Below are positions 12,242 through 24,853 of a stretch of 64,000 nt of DNA, in pieces; the stretch's first letter is position 1; each line of letters begins with the position of its first letter. The notes below the pieces were generated by a model that had not been told where the DNA came from, did not search any database, and was given only the letters and a program-made list of their open reading frames with translations. Both the position numbers and the translations under genes were made by a program. This stretch comes from Bifiguratus adelaidae (Eukaryota; Mucoromycota; Endogonomycetes; Endogonales). The stretch is taken from assembly GCA_002261195.1 (NCBI GenBank), contig MVBO01000032.1, forward strand, positions 65,086-129,085, written 5' to 3'.

Positions 12242-12918
12242 GATGAACTCGAAAAGATAGCAACATACCATCCATTGCCATGATTTGTCAAATGAAGCGC
12301 TTTCACAGGCAAAAAAAGCGCACAATACAATTTAAAGCACTGTCAGATCCGTCCAGTTTGAGCTTGTCACTTGGACACTACCCGTAGCGGGCAGTTATCT
12401 GCTTCGCTGGTATTCCAGATGGGCGAAAAAGTCAGTCAGCAGTGCGAATCCAATATACATAATCTTATGGCTACGGCAATGCTACCAGCATAAAAGTTCA
12501 GAACGTGCACCAACGATCATAGAGTTTAAATTCCATTAATTAATAATTTGCAGAAACAGAAGCATCGGACAGACATTGGAGGATAAAAGAGACGAAGCAA
12601 ACCATGACCATGAGCCATGCACTCAGGGCAAATGATCCGATGCTGGATTCTCCACCTCTCAGATACCTCTTTGCTCGCTTTTCCTTCAATCCTTTCCGCT
12701 GTCTCCTCCGTCTTCACCATTGACACCTTCCATAAAAGGAAAGCCTTTCCACCGAGCCAGGGAATGAAAAATTGAAGTTTTTTTGAAGTCTTGACTCAGT
12801 GGAGATAAGGTTGAGTATAAAAGGGAGCCCGAATGGTGTATGCGCCTTTTCTCTTGTTCCTGAGGGTGAGTAAGATGCAGAAGATTCAACAGAAGATTGA
12901 CATTCATTAGGTCATATC
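12242..12918. other. Intergenic, promoter side of glycine dehydrogenase
   Basis: About 680 bp. Its distal part is the 3' flank of the peroxiredoxin gene. The proximal part has promoter motifs listed separately. No gene or structured RNA seen. Confidence 0.6.
12792..12823 (+). promoter_or_regulatory. TGACTCA, GATA and TATA elements upstream of glycine dehydrogenase
   Basis: Within 32 bp and about 95-127 bp before ATG 12919 lie TGACTCA (12792-12798, the Gcn4/CPC1-type site), a GATA core (12803-12806) and TATAAAAG (12816-12823). The spacing suits a core promoter. Control by general amino-acid regulation is inferred from the motif and the gene's role in glycine catabolism. Confidence 0.5.
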
Positions 12919-15900
12919 ATGTTCTCTCGTGTAGTCTCACGGTCCGCGGCCGTGCTTGGCGAGGCCAGAGTGGTGTCTGGTCGACGGATGCCGGCGTTGC
13001 GATACACGAGCAGATTTTCTTCTACCACGTCTCATGGTGGGCAGCAACGTGCGTCGATTCGTCAATCGCACCATGTGACTAATCCTCCGGCGGTGTCTGC
13101 TAAACCTCCGCCACGCGACATTTTTGCTCCTCTGGATACATTTCCTCATCGTCATTTGGGACCTGAGGCTTCTGAGGCGCAAGCTATGCTCAAGTCATTG
13201 GGGTTCAAGAACATGGAAGAGATGGTTGACAAGGCGATTCCTTCGGCGATCCGATCTCCCAAGAGTCTCTCATTGCATGACGGCTTCCCCGAGCGGGAGT
13301 TGTTGAAGCGCCTAAAGTCCATTGCCAGCAAGAACAAGGTCTATAGATCCTACATTGGTATGGGGTACACCGATACCGTTGTTCCGAACGTGATTCTTCG
13401 CAACGTGTTGGAGAATCCTGCTTGGTATACCCAGTATACCCCTTACCAGCCCGAAATTTCCCAAGGTCGTCTTGAATCGCTCCTCAATTTCCAAACGATG
13501 GTCACCGAGTTGACGGGTCTACCGATTGCCAATGCATCCTTGTTGGACGAAGGCACTGCTGCCGCCGAAGCCATGCTCATGTGTCATCAAGCTGGACGAA
13601 AGGGACGAAACATTTTTGTCATTGATGAGCGCGTGCACCCACAGACCATTGCTTGCGTTCAAGGGCGAGCTGAGACGCTCGGCATTACGGTGATGGTCTC
13701 TAATGTGAGCACTTTTGACTTCGAAAGTCGCAAGAAGGACTTGTCTGGTGTGCTTGTTCAGGTAAGCATCGCTGCAGCTCGGTCGTTTGATTTGGCTCGC
13801 TCATTCCACCCATAGTATCCGACCACCGATGGTGCCATCCCCGACTATGGCGATTTCACCACGCGCATTCACGGTTTGGGTGGACAGGTCGTCGCTGCTA
13901 CTGATCTGATGGCCCTCACTATGCTAAAACCTCCGGGTGAATGGGGCGCGGACATCGCCCTCGGTAACTCACAACGCTTTGGTGTGCCTCTTGGTTACGG
14001 TGGACCTCATGCTGCCTTTTTGGCGGTCAGCGATAGTCACAAACGTCGCATGCCTGGAAGACTGGTGGGTGTGTCCAAGGACGCCGCTGGCAAACCCGCC
14101 TATCGTCTTGCACTCCAAGTTCGCGAACAACACATCCGTCGTGAGAAGGCTACTTCCAACATTTGTACCGCTCAAGCACTCTTGGCGAACATGGCGGCCA
14201 TGTATGCCGTTTACCACGGTCCCGAAGGCATCAAGGCTATTGCTCAACGCATCCACAACATGACAACTTTGCTAGCTGAAGGCGTCAGAAGATCCGGACA
14301 CACGCTCAAGCATGAAGAGTTCTTTGATACCCTGGCCATACGTATTGAAGGCACCTCCGCGCATGAAGTCTTGCAGAAGGCTCTCAACCTTGGCATCAAC
14401 TTGCGTGAAATCGATGCTCATACGGTCGGCGTGACTCTTGATGAGACCGTAGGCCGGAATGACCTCGTCGATCTGCTCAAGATCTTTGCCAAGAATGGTT
14501 CTCACCCTGTACCCGTCGATGACCTGGTCTCCTCTTTGAAGATTTCCACTGAGAAGGGAGCAACCTCCTTCCCTGCCCACCTCGCGCGAACCACGCCCTT
14601 CTTGACCCATCCCATCTTCAACACCCATCATTCGGAAACTGAAATCTTGCGTTACATTCATCACCTTCAATCCAAGGATCTCTCTCTTGTCCACTCCATG
14701 ATTCCTCTTGGCTCTTGCACTATGAAGCTCAATGCCACAAGCGAAATGATTCCCATAACCTGGCCCGAATTCGCCAACATTCATCCCTTCGCTCCTCTTG
14801 ATCAAGCCGAAGGGTACACTGTGATGCTTCGAGAGCTTGAATCAGATATTGCCGAAATTACCGGATTTGATGCCACAAGCTTGCAACCCAACTCTGGTGC
14901 TCAAGGGGAATACGCTGGTCTTCGCTGCATTCGCGCCTACCACTTGGCCAGAGGAGAGCACAAACGTAATGTCTGCTTGATACCCATTTCTGCCCATGGT
15001 ACCAACCCTGCCTCTGCTGCCATGGCTGGTATGGAAGTGGTCATTGTCAAGTGCGAGCCCAATGGTAACCTCGACATGGCCGATCTCAAGGAGAAGGCCG
15101 AGAAGCACAAGGATAACCTGGCCGCTATCATGATTACTTATCCCAGCACCTATGGTGTCTTTGAATCTGGCGTCACGGAAGCGTGCGATATTGTTCACAA
15201 GTATGGGGGTCAAGTCTACATGGATGGAGCCAATCTCAACGCTCAAATTGGTCTGACCAAGCCCGGCGAAATTGGTGCCGACGTCTGCCATCTGAACTTG
15301 CACAAGACTTTCTGTATTCCTCACGGTGGTGGTGGTCCTGGTATGGGTCCCATTGCTGTCAAGTCTCATCTTGCTGCCCACCTTCCTGGTCATCCTGTTA
15401 TCAAAACCGGCGGTGACCATGCTATTGGCCCTATTTCCGCCGCACCCTTTGGATCAGCTGCCATCTTGCCCATCTCTTGGGCCTACATAAAGATGATGGG
15501 TGGTGACGGACTGACCAAAGCGACTGAAACTGCACTTCTTAATGCCAACTACATGGCTAACCGACTTAAGGACCACTATAAGATCCTTTACACCAACGAA
15601 AAGGGTCGTTGCGCTCACGAATTCATCATCGATATCCGACCATTCGTACCTGCAGGTATCGAAGCCATCGATGTCGCCAAGCGTCTTCAAGATTACGGTT
15701 TTCACTCTCCTACCATGTCATGGCCCGTTGCCAACACATTAATGATTGAACCAACCGAATCCGAATCTAAGGCCGAATTGGATCGCTTCTGTGATGCCAT
15801 GATTTCCATTCGTGAAGAGATTCGTGAGGTTGAAAACGGCGTTCAACCCAAGAACGACAACATCCTTACCAACGCCCCTCATCCTATGGCATCCGTGATT

Positions 15901-16059
15901 GCCGAAACATGGGACAAGGCCTACTCTCGTGAGCGTGCTGCTTACCCAATGCCCTACCTGAAGGAGAAGAAGTTTTGGCCTTCTGTTGCTCGAGTAGATG
16001 ATGCTTATGGTGATCGTAATCTCGTCTGCACTTGTCCATCCCCTGAGGAATATCTGTAA
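12919..16059 (+). CDS. GCV2: Glycine dehydrogenase (decarboxylating), P-protein
   Basis: PLP enzyme of the mitochondrial glycine cleavage complex; it decarboxylates glycine and passes the aminomethyl group to the H-protein lipoyl arm. Two exons: 12919-13761 and 13816-16059 (54-nt intron, GTAAGC...CATAG), giving 1028 residues, normal for the family. The N-terminus ([20 protein letters not shown], Arg/Ser-rich) is a mitochondrial presequence. Family blocks include [42 protein letters not shown], and the PLP-lysine site [19 protein letters not shown]. Codon use is clean and there is no sign of damage. Confidence 0.98.
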
Positions 16060-16256
16060 TGTGTACTCTATAGAACGCTCTGGACCACATGCCCTCGCGT
16101 GCAGAAACGTGCAATTTCCTTTTATAGTCAATACGTGCGACGTCATCGAACTGAGCTATTTGAGCTTTTTACTGGGCGTACTTGCTTGTCTTGCGCATAT
16201 ATCGCACTGTCTATACCGTGAACTTTGAGGTTGAGACCACTCGCATATACCCCAAC

Positions 16257-17973
16257 ATGACGGCTACTCAACCATATGCACTCAACAACATTTTCACCTC
16301 TCTCCCACGTCATGGCCGTATACCTCACTTGCGGCGAGAACATGTGCACCACCTTTCCCTGGTGATCAAACGGCTCATCAATAAGAAGCTCTCTGATGTC
16401 GACCGCAAGTTTACTCTATCTAGGTTTAAGAGGATGATGGTAGGAGTACCTGACGGGGTCATGGAGGACTTGGAGGACAAGCGGGATCAAGTACCGACGA
16501 ACGAAGACATTGAGATTGATTTGCTGTAAGTCGAGTGCAGGTTCCTCTCTTGATGGCATAGACTCATATTTCGCAGAAAACTCAAGGGAGATTTTCTAAA
16601 GCGCAAGGTCGCTTACCTTGTTCGAAAGCAGCTACCTGAGTGGAAAGATGTTGCGGTAAAAGATATCGAGCTCGAGCGGGTATCGGGTGCGCTCACCAAT
16701 GCGGTCTTCTTTGTAACAGCACCTCCTAAGCGAGTAACTATTCTCCAGTCTCCATCTCCCTCATCTCCCATGTCTATCTCTAACTCGATCGGATCCGATA
16801 CTTCAGGTGCCGATTCTGCGGGCTCTCCGCCTTCCCTGGAGGAAGTAATTGATGATATTCCGCGTAAGGTATTGTTGCGCGTGTACGGAGTGGGGGTCGA
16901 CCAGTTGTTTCAACGTGAGAAGGAGCTCTATTGGCTCAAGATGCTTTCGCAACTCAATATCGGTGCTCAGCTTCTGGGAATATTCAAAAATGGCAGACTA
17001 GAGCAGTACCTGGATTCCACCACACTTACCAAGCAGGATATGCGACGCCCCGAAACGTCTCGTGCGATTGCTGCCCGTCTTTACGAACTCCACAACATTG
17101 TCAAAACATTCCCACCTCAACCCGAAGACTTGGCGCAACTAGAGGTATGGACCAATATCGACAAATGGTATCCCTTGGCTGTAAAAACAGTGACTGCCAC
17201 CTATAAAGACATGCCAGATCGTCGGGAGACATTACGAAAATTTGGACTGGAGAAGTTGAAGAAGGAAATTGAAGATTTGAAAGACATCTTGAGCATGGTG
17301 GACAGCCCAATCGTATTCGCGCACAACGATGTAAGGTCTTGAATTGTCTGACTTGGGATTTTGCTCAATTATGTCTTTCTAGGCTCAGTACGGCAATATT
17401 CTTCGTTTGACAGATACTGGAGAGCTTGTGCTAGTAGATTTCGAATATGCCGGATACAATCCCCGAGGATTTGACATTGGCAATCATTTCTGCGAATGGA
17501 CCGCAGATTACCACTCTGATGAACCACACAAACTGCACTTTGAGCAATACCCCAGTCGAGAGGAGCAAGAGGTTTTCTTTAACGCTTATTTGGATATGGA
17601 GGTTGAATTGTCCGGCAACATCAGGAAAGAGGCGTCCACCACGAAACGCATGAATGGCCATTCCAGCTCCACAGAACGCAGAGCCGTTCTCGACAAGCTT
17701 TACATTGAGTGTGCTCTATGGGGTATGACGTCGCATATCATGTGGGGCCTCTGGGGCCTCATTCAAGCCAGCCAAAGCGAGATCGAATTTGATTATTTCC
17801 GGTATGCCTTACAGCGTCTCCAAGCTTTTCGGCGACGAAGAGATGAATGGAGCGAATACGTTCAGCAGCTTAGAACGGAGAGAAATAAGCGTCGTAGCTT
17901 GCAAGCGAGCGAGAATAGCAGCGAAGACGATCTCGTGGATCACGTTGATAAGAAACGCAAAGAAGGGTCATGA
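16257..17973 (+). CDS. Choline/ethanolamine kinase
   Basis: Phosphorylates choline or ethanolamine with ATP, the first step of the Kennedy pathway for phosphatidylcholine and phosphatidylethanolamine. Exons 16257-16525, 16577-17330 and 17383-17973 join in phase to 537 residues. Kinase signatures are present: ALTNAVFFV near the nucleotide-binding loop, the Brenner motif VFAHND-AQYGNIL split exactly by intron 2, and DFEYAGYNPRGFDIGNHFCEW. There is a Ser/Pro-rich insert near residues 150-180 and a basic/acidic tail of about 60 residues. Choline versus ethanolamine preference cannot be read from the sequence. It converges with the YEATS gene 356 bp downstream. Confidence 0.93.
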
Positions 17974-18329
17974 TTGTCGCGAGCTCCATGCCGCCATTCC
18001 CTCGTCTCACATCTGCCGCATTCTGCTCGTTGGGTAGGATTTGTCACACTTTTTGTCTGGTCATTCGAAGACCGTATCATATACCGATTTCACACTGTAC
18101 ATCATCCATCATTCAGTCACTCTAGACTTTTGTACCATAATTTGCAAAATATATTCACTATTTAATAGTTGCTGTACCTTTTCTTGTGGGCTCTGAATAG
18201 AGTGTCGGTTTGGCGAACCTGCAAATGCATCCACTGGGTCATATTAGTTCATCACCCGCCATCAACGGGAATATGTACAATCTAAACACACCGCTATTCG
18301 TACACGTTGAACCGGCTTTTCCCTGAATT
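17974..18329. other. Convergent intergenic
   Basis: About 350 bp, AT-rich, between the 3' ends of the kinase and the YEATS gene. Presumably their terminators; nothing else seen. Confidence 0.6.
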
Positions 18330-19534
18330 TCACCAATCATCATCACTACTGCTATTGACCTCACTCTCATCCGCTTCCTCCTCCCGGCCATGTTCCTTGA
18401 CCGGTTCCACTTGAGCCGAGGTCCATTCCGTCGCCAGTGCCGGATCCTTACTCACAAAATCCCAGACTTTAATCAGCAAACCTTCCGGAAAACTGCCCAG
18501 ATCCATGATCCAGGTGCTATCTTCGCCTTCCCTAGCTTCGTCCTTGGTGGTAATGTCATCCTTGTACTCGTCTATAACGTGTCGTAGCTGCAAAAGTGCT
18601 TGGGTATCCAATGATCTCATGCGTTGGGCCATCTCGTCGATATCCACATAACTTATCGCCTCTTCCTCGGCTATCCCCCCATCCGCTTGCACCTCATCGT
18701 TGGTCATTTTGCGTTCACTTTTGGATTTGTTTTGGGCGGCAGTCTTGACGGATGCAGCAGATCCTCTACGGCCAGGACGCGCCGGTGCACGCGTTTTTTT
18801 GGCAGTCGTTTTACCTGCGCCAGGTGTCGTCTTGCCTCCGACCGACTTGCTGGCGGTTTTACCACCTGTTTTTGGTCGCACCGGTGTGAACTGCAACAAT
18901 GCCAGGAATTCTGGCTTGGGATTGACAAAGGTCTAAGGTGCCTGTCAATCAGGGGTCCGTAGCAGCTACTGTCACACGTACCAAGGGGATAGTCGTTTCA
19001 TAGTTTTCTTTCCTGAAGTGAAGGTCAAAGTTGACTGCTTGAGGCTCGTAGAATCGTTTCTTGAAATGAAATGTAATGCGCATATCAAATTCTCCCCATC
19101 CTTCCTCAGCAATCTCGTACGGTTCCTTTTTAATAACTAGAGCCGTCATTACCGGATTGATCATGGATTACGCGCATCCATGGAGCTTACCTTGTGATGC
19201 CCTGTCACCAAAACTCGGATGTAACTGATAGGCAACATGGTCAATGTAGGTTGATTTTTCGTTGATTAAGCGACCCTTTTCATTGCATGGTCGTATCCAC
19301 AGCTTCCACCGGCGCCAATAATTGTCCTGCGACTCTGCGTCTGGAGGCTTATCTGGGTTAATGCGTTGTTCCGTCAAAATCTGCACATGCTGTTAATGGC
19401 TTTCCCGACAAGCAGAGGTCACCATGACTCACCTTGACGTATTTGACCGCCACGGAATCATGGTTCGGTGCCTAGATGAGCAAGCATTAGCCTCACCAGT
19501 GCCCAGGAACACCTCCACGCCTCACCTTGGCCAT
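18330..19534 (-). CDS. TAF14: YEATS-domain protein (Taf14/AF9 type)
   Basis: Chromatin reader of acylated histone lysines; Taf14-type subunits belong to TFIID, TFIIF, INO80, SWI/SNF and NuA3 in yeast. Five exons: 19534-19526 (only 9 nt), 19471-19433, 19380-19191, 19136-18982 and 18932-18330, all phases consistent, giving 331 residues. The YEATS domain spans about residues 15-135: WRRWKLWIRP, HVAYQLHPSF, KEPYEIAEEGWGEF. A Lys/Ala/Gly-rich linker follows, then a C-terminal ET/NET-like helical region (about 225-290; DEMAQRMRSLDTQALLQLRH) and an acidic tail. The YEATS plus ET order matches Taf14. The MAK-only first exon is the weakest part. It is divergent from SEC3 with 47 bp between the two ATGs. 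Confidence 0.88.
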
Positions 19535-19581
19535 CCCATGGAACGAGAACGCGACGGCAATTTCCCTTTTGAGCGTTCACC
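19535..19581. promoter_or_regulatory. 47-bp spacer between divergent start codons
   Basis: Only 47 bp separate the ATG of the YEATS gene (19534, minus) from the ATG of SEC3 (19582, plus). Any promoter must lie here or inside coding sequence or introns, and the 5' leaders must be very short or overlap. No TATA box is visible. Confidence 0.55.
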
Positions 19582-22500
19582 ATGTCCCAACAGGACGCCC
19601 TGAGACAGGCTGTCATTCGCAGTCTGTTTCCTCAGCAAGGTATGGACAGTGCTATAGAGTGACTAGGTACTGGATGAGGTGCTCATGGTGGTATTCTAGG
19701 ACCAGATACCGAGCATCTGTTGATTGTCTTGAAGGTCTTTGAGGATGTGAAGCCGTCCGGGAGTGATGAAGCGTCGCAGCAAGGGCAAAAGAAGGCAACG
19801 AATATCGTCGGAAAGCCACGGTATCTATGCTTGACGAGTAAGAAAAGCACTCCAGTGGTCTTGGACAGGCCGACTTATGTGCGTTTTCAGGAAAACATGC
19901 CAAGGCGCGGATACACAAGGCAAAGAAGAACTCCAACTCCAGCTTCTCTATCGGTAAAACGTGGGCACTTGAAGAGATCAAGCTTGTGGAGAACATTGAC
20001 GTAGGTGGCCTAATGGCTAGAGTGACCGGAGCCTCATGCCTCTTTCTATAGTTTAATCAGTTTACCGTGACATTGAACAAACCATATACATGGGCAGTCG
20101 AGCAGCCACGAGACAAAATGATGTTCTTGGCCCATATTGTTGATGTAGGTAGTACAAGTAGTGTATTGCAAGCTCGCAAATTCATCATTCCAATTAGCAA
20201 TTTCAACAGGCTGGTAAAAAACCACCAAAACTCGTCAATGTCGACATGAATCGGCTCATGAGATGTATTATTGGGGCTCAAGGTATGGAAATGAAAATGC
20301 TCATGTCTGCTACAGATCAATCGTCCTTGCCAACATCGGCAAGTCCAACGGTACCGAATTTCCCGCCCGATGCTCGAGCACCCTATGACCAAAAGCCCAG
20401 CGGGTCTGACTATGATCAGCTTCCTGCTCGATACCGCGAACAGCCACCGTCTCAAGAGATACCGCAAGCGAAGCCGCTGGCACCGTACGGTTCCCGTCCA
20501 GGACCACCGCCGGAGGTTTCATCCTATCCTTCGCCTTCGCACCACAGTGGACCGCCGCAACCGCAACAACTCCGACAACAAGTACAGCAACCTCCACCTC
20601 GTCCTCCACCGCATATGCACCAGCCTTCACCAAGTCCAATGCAAAGGCCTTCACAGCAGCAACCACCTGCGCGACCGTCGCCTCCCGTGGGAGCTTCAAG
20701 TCAACAATTGCAAGGTCCACCCCCTCAGAAATCCGTGTTAGCAGCCTACCCAGCAGAATCGCGAGCTCCTCCTCCTGCACCCGTGACTGACCCACGAGCA
20801 TCTCCAAAGGATATGGCCCCTATCCCTCCGAAACATGTCGAAGATCGATCATCGATGCGACAGCCGTCGGACAAGACTGTATCCTCCCCATCAGAGGATG
20901 GCCGCCGGCCTCAAAACCACTTGCCGCAGCTCCAGGCGAATGTCGCTGCTGTAGGGGCCACTCTCAATGGCACGGCCGCATCACCTGCCGGTTCTCCCAA
21001 GGTTCACAAGCCTGTTCGGTCTGCTACCCTGGGGCAAGTGCCGAAGGGCCCACCATCGCCGATCACTACCAAGGAAGCGGCGGCTAAGCGACTGAGTCAA
21101 CCGTTACCGTCCTCGCCCAAACCCAAAGCTGATGATCTCGCATCGCCAAGCTTCCTGCTTACAAACCATGTTGACAGCAAGCAGGAGCAAGCGCGTCGAG
21201 CGGAGATTCGTCGACAATTGGAAGAACAGACATCTCAAATCAATGTTGATGAATTGTTGGCTGGCTTTGATTGGAAAGGTTCGGGAAATGCAGATGCCTT
21301 GGAGAAGAAGCTTTTGAGTGAAGCGGCGGCTTTGGAAGCGGTAAGTTGCAGTTGAGTTGCGAGGATGCGTATTGATGCAGATATCAGGCCAATGTTCACG
21401 CTGTTCTCCAAATTGATGATAGAGTCCTTTCAGTCATTTCCGGCATTGATGACGCTTTGCGAGAGCTGGAACATATTGACGACTGGCTGTCGCTCTATAG
21501 TGCCGAGCTGAATGTAAGTGGGATTTGTTAACGCGTTGTCATGCTTGATGTGAGCCTGATTGGACATGCAGAGCATTGGTGATGATACCCACCACATTGA
21601 AACTCAAAATCGTGGTCTACAAATTCAAACCACCAACCAAAAGGCGCTCATCAAGGAACTCGATGCCTTATTGGTAAGTAGCGCGTTTCAAGTACTGTAG
21701 CTGCGACTGACGCTCATCCATTGGAAAACTTAGAACGTCGTAAGCGTGCCACAAAGTGCCATTGAGACACTCAAGAATGAGTCTCTGGAGACGATTCAAG
21801 GCTTAGCTCGCGTAGAAGCAGCAGCCGGTCAACTTCTCAAGGTCTTACACAACAAGCACGACGAAGACATGCAGAACATGCGTATCGTTCAGGAGCGACA
21901 GCAGCTGTACAACTCGCATGCCAATAACTTCAATGTCCGCATATCGGAATACCTCAAGGTTATCGTTCAGTTCCAAGCTGACTCGCTTATGAGTGATAAG
22001 AATCGTGCGCAGCCTGCGAATCAGACTCCCAAGAGTTTGAAGGGGTACAAGATCCTCCCACACGATCCGTGTGAAGATGCGCTTATCAAGTATCGTGGCA
22101 TTTGCGTGTGGTTGAAAGAAATGGACCCACGGCGCATGACGGAGTTGCAGATGGTAAGCCCAAGATGAGTTGCGATATGAGGTTCACCACGCATCCAGGT
22201 TTACGCGCAAGCCATGTCGAAAACGTATCAAAAGGATTTTAAAGAAATTCTTGAGATTGTAAGGGCACGCTATCTGAGTAGCGGCAAGAAAGGCGTGGAA
22301 GAATTGGACTATGGTATGCAAACGCCGACTGTGTGCAAAACTTGTAGTTGACTCCTTCTGCAGTATTCAAACCAGAAGAACAAAGCTACATGCCTCGAAA
22401 TATGCTTGGCTACTCTCCGAGCATTCGGGCTGGACCAGAAGCTGTCAAGCGCTACGGTAGTCGCCTTCGCCGCGGTGATGACACCACAAGCAAGCCTGTC

Positions 22501-24014
22501 GATGATGGTGATGATAATGTAAGAAGTACGATGTTGAGAAGAACGACCTTGGCTAAAAGGATGGACAGTCATTTGCGGATGCATTGGCGCAAATAGTGCC
22601 GCTTATGGTTCGTGAACAAAATTACATGACAGACTTGTTTAGTCTTTCGTCTACCGCTCCACAATCGTTCGAAGATCGTCCTCCATTGCAAGAGTCTGTT
22701 TCCAACAAGGCGTCATTGTACGAAAAGAAGGAGGTGCTCAAAGACATGAAGACGCAAAAGCGTGTCCTGTAGGTCTTTTAACCCTTTCTATTCAGGCAAT
22801 ACGATTGATCCAATGTCGTGTTCACAGGGAGCTCATGGAAGTGTTGTTTGCTGGCACAGGGGATGGAATTGCTGCGGTGGTCGATGTGGGCATTCGAAAC
22901 GATCCAACGTAAGTGACTGCCATTGCCTAAGCGATTTGAAGCTGACACTTTCTTTTCCAGTCAAGCATTGTCCATGGTCGTCGGCTTGGAGATACAGATT
23001 GAGCCATGTATCAACTCGGATCAAATCTTTGTGCTGAACCTGCTCAGAGCATCAGAAAGGCGTTTGATCTCCTTGATTCAAAAATTCTTAGACGACCAAT
23101 TGAAGATCATTGAGGAAACGCGCATCACCTTCAAGCGACGTTCGGGCATTTTGTCGTTTATCAAGACGTTCCCGGTAAGTACGCAAGGGGCTTGACGCGG
23201 ATAAGGGGTATCTGACAATGGCACACAAGATCTTTGCGGCTCGTATTGAAACGATGCTCACGAATGCGCCACCGAAATCGAGTATTCGAAAACTAGTCGA
23301 CAATGGATATGAGCGAATCGTCAAGTGCATGTTTGATAATGTGGAAACTATTGCCAAATCGACGGATATCGACGACGACAAGGAGCAGCTGAACGTTCAC
23401 GTCACAGAGATAGGCAAGTATGGCGTGACATGTTCCTTATCTCCGCCTAACCCATACCTACAGAAAACATGCATCACTTTTATAACGAGGTCCGACCCCT
23501 AAAGATACCCATTCTTGAGCCCTGGGTGAAGTACGCCAAGAACGCGTACGATTACCACCTTTATCAATATGTCAAGGAAGTCATGAGACGACCACTCGGT
23601 CGTCTTTTGGAGTTTTTCGAAGGAGTTGAAAGCACATTGTCGACCACTGCTCCAGAAGAAGTCAGTTTTCACATCAATTACAACAAGGCTCAAGTCCGCA
23701 AAGTTATCGCACAGTATCCATCCAAGGAGGTATGTAGGATAGGCGAAATCGTGTGATGAGAGTCTGATGACGGGGCTGATTAGATTCGAAAATCGTTGGA
23801 ATTGCTCTATCGCCGAGTGAATAAGCACTTTTCGGAGGAGGAAGGTCTTTTACAAGTCGTTTGGAGAGGTATTCAGGAAGAACTCTTGGTTCAACACAAA
23901 AAGATGGAATCGCTCATTACCACCTGCTACCCGGGCGCCGAGTTACATTTGGAGTTTACCACCCAAGATTTGCTCAAAATGATGACAGAGTTGTCCAAGA
24001 AGGTCAATTCTTGA
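19582..24014 (+). CDS. SEC3: Exocyst complex component Sec3
   Basis: Tethers secretory vesicles to the plasma membrane at growth sites and binds PI(4,5)P2 and Rho-type GTPases. Sixteen exons were traced: 19582-19639, 19700-19837, 19891-20000, 20052-20144, 20210-21340, 21388-21513, 21572-21673, 21734-22153, 22199-22313, 22364-22518, 22560-22768, 22828-22908, 22961-23174, 23230-23413, 23464-23729 and 23784-24014. All phases agree, giving 1210 residues. The N-terminal PH-like domain (about 20-135) has RIHKAKKNSNSSFSIGKTWA. A Pro/Gln/Ser-rich disordered stretch follows (about 150-440). The helical exocyst domain follows, with HIDDWLSLYSAELN and HFYNEVRPLKIPILEPWV. The intron after 23413 starts with GC (GCAAGT) rather than GT. 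Confidence 0.95.
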
Positions 24015-24094
24015 GTGATGCATGTTGTAATATATACCCCTTGCAACATGACAGGAGGGGTCTAATGAAACATATGAACTTTTATACAATGATG

Positions 24095-24853
24095 CTACAG
24101 GGTATTGAGTGTGGCCATGTCCGGTACAGCGCCATGGTCCATCAGCAGCTTGACAATGTCCCAAAATTCCTTCTTGACCGTAATCTTGAGCACATCGGCA
24201 TCCGGTTTCACGCCATTCTCCAACAAGAGTCGTACCGTGTCCACATGTCCATGACCGGCCGCTAACTTCAAGGCCGAGTTCTTGCGAATGGAGGGATCAG
24301 CACCATAGGAAAGCAACAGTTTTATCATGCGTTGATTACCGAGCGAAGAGGACCGAATGATGGGATACCCGTTCGGTTCATTTACATTGGCACCTCGTGT
24401 CAAGAGCGTTTCAATCAAGGCAATCCGTTCCGGTGGTGTAGGACTCTGATCAAAGAAGGTGTAGGGTACCTTTTTGCCCGCAAATGAAATCGGGATCAAG
24501 GCGTTCGATGAGGGTGCCTTGATCGCCAAGGTAGGTTTAGAAAGTCGTCGTCTCTTCTGTGGACGGTCACTGTCCCTCTTTCCCTCTTCTAACTCGAGTC
24601 GAGCGATCGCTTGGTAACGCTTGTCCAGATTGCGCAACACGTCGTGGTTAAAGAATGCCCATCGCACCCCGTGATGGAATGCCAATCGTGGATCATGAGC
24701 ATACTTGATCATGAGCCATTCTGCCTTGACAGAGGCCGGTAGATTGGCAAGATATTGATACAATCCTTTCGATGTGATCACTAGCTGTGGATTCGAGGAG
24801 TATAAAAAGATGTCAATCAAGATTTCATGCGGCAAATCTTGCAATGTGACCAT
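24095..24853 (-). CDS. F-box-like protein with ankyrin repeats
   Basis: Single exon, 252 residues from ATG 24853. The N-terminus reads LQDLPHEILIDIFLYS, an F-box-like start that would bind Skp1 in an SCF ubiquitin ligase. The C-terminal half carries about three ankyrin-type repeats, for example IALIETLLTRGANVNEPNG, MIKLLLSYGADPSIRKNSAL, and GHGHVDTVRLLLENGVKPD. A basic patch (KRRRLSK) lies between them and could act as a nuclear signal. The ligase role and substrate are inferred from architecture only. It converges with SEC3, 80 bp apart. Confidence 0.75.
   Translation of the reverse strand: MVTLQDLPHEILIDIFLYSSNPQLVITSKGLYQYLANLPASVKAEWLMIKYAHDPRLAFHHGVRWAFFNHDVLRNLDKRYQAIARLELEEGKRDSDRPQKRRRLSKPTLAIKAPSSNALIPISFAGKKVPYTFFDQSPTPPERIALIETLLTRGANVNEPNGYPIIRSSSLGNQRMIKLLLSYGADPSIRKNSALKLAAGHGHVDTVRLLLENGVKPDADVLKITVKKEFWDIVKLLMDHGAVPDMATLNTL

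Noticed and set aside
20281..20320. Possible 33-nt intron (GTATGG...CTACAG) in SEC3 exon 5
   Set aside because: Below the usual minimum intron length seen here (about 41 nt); frame reads through without a stop.
20310..20807. 165-codon minus-strand open frame inside SEC3
   Set aside because: Antisense shadow of the Pro/Gln-rich exon.
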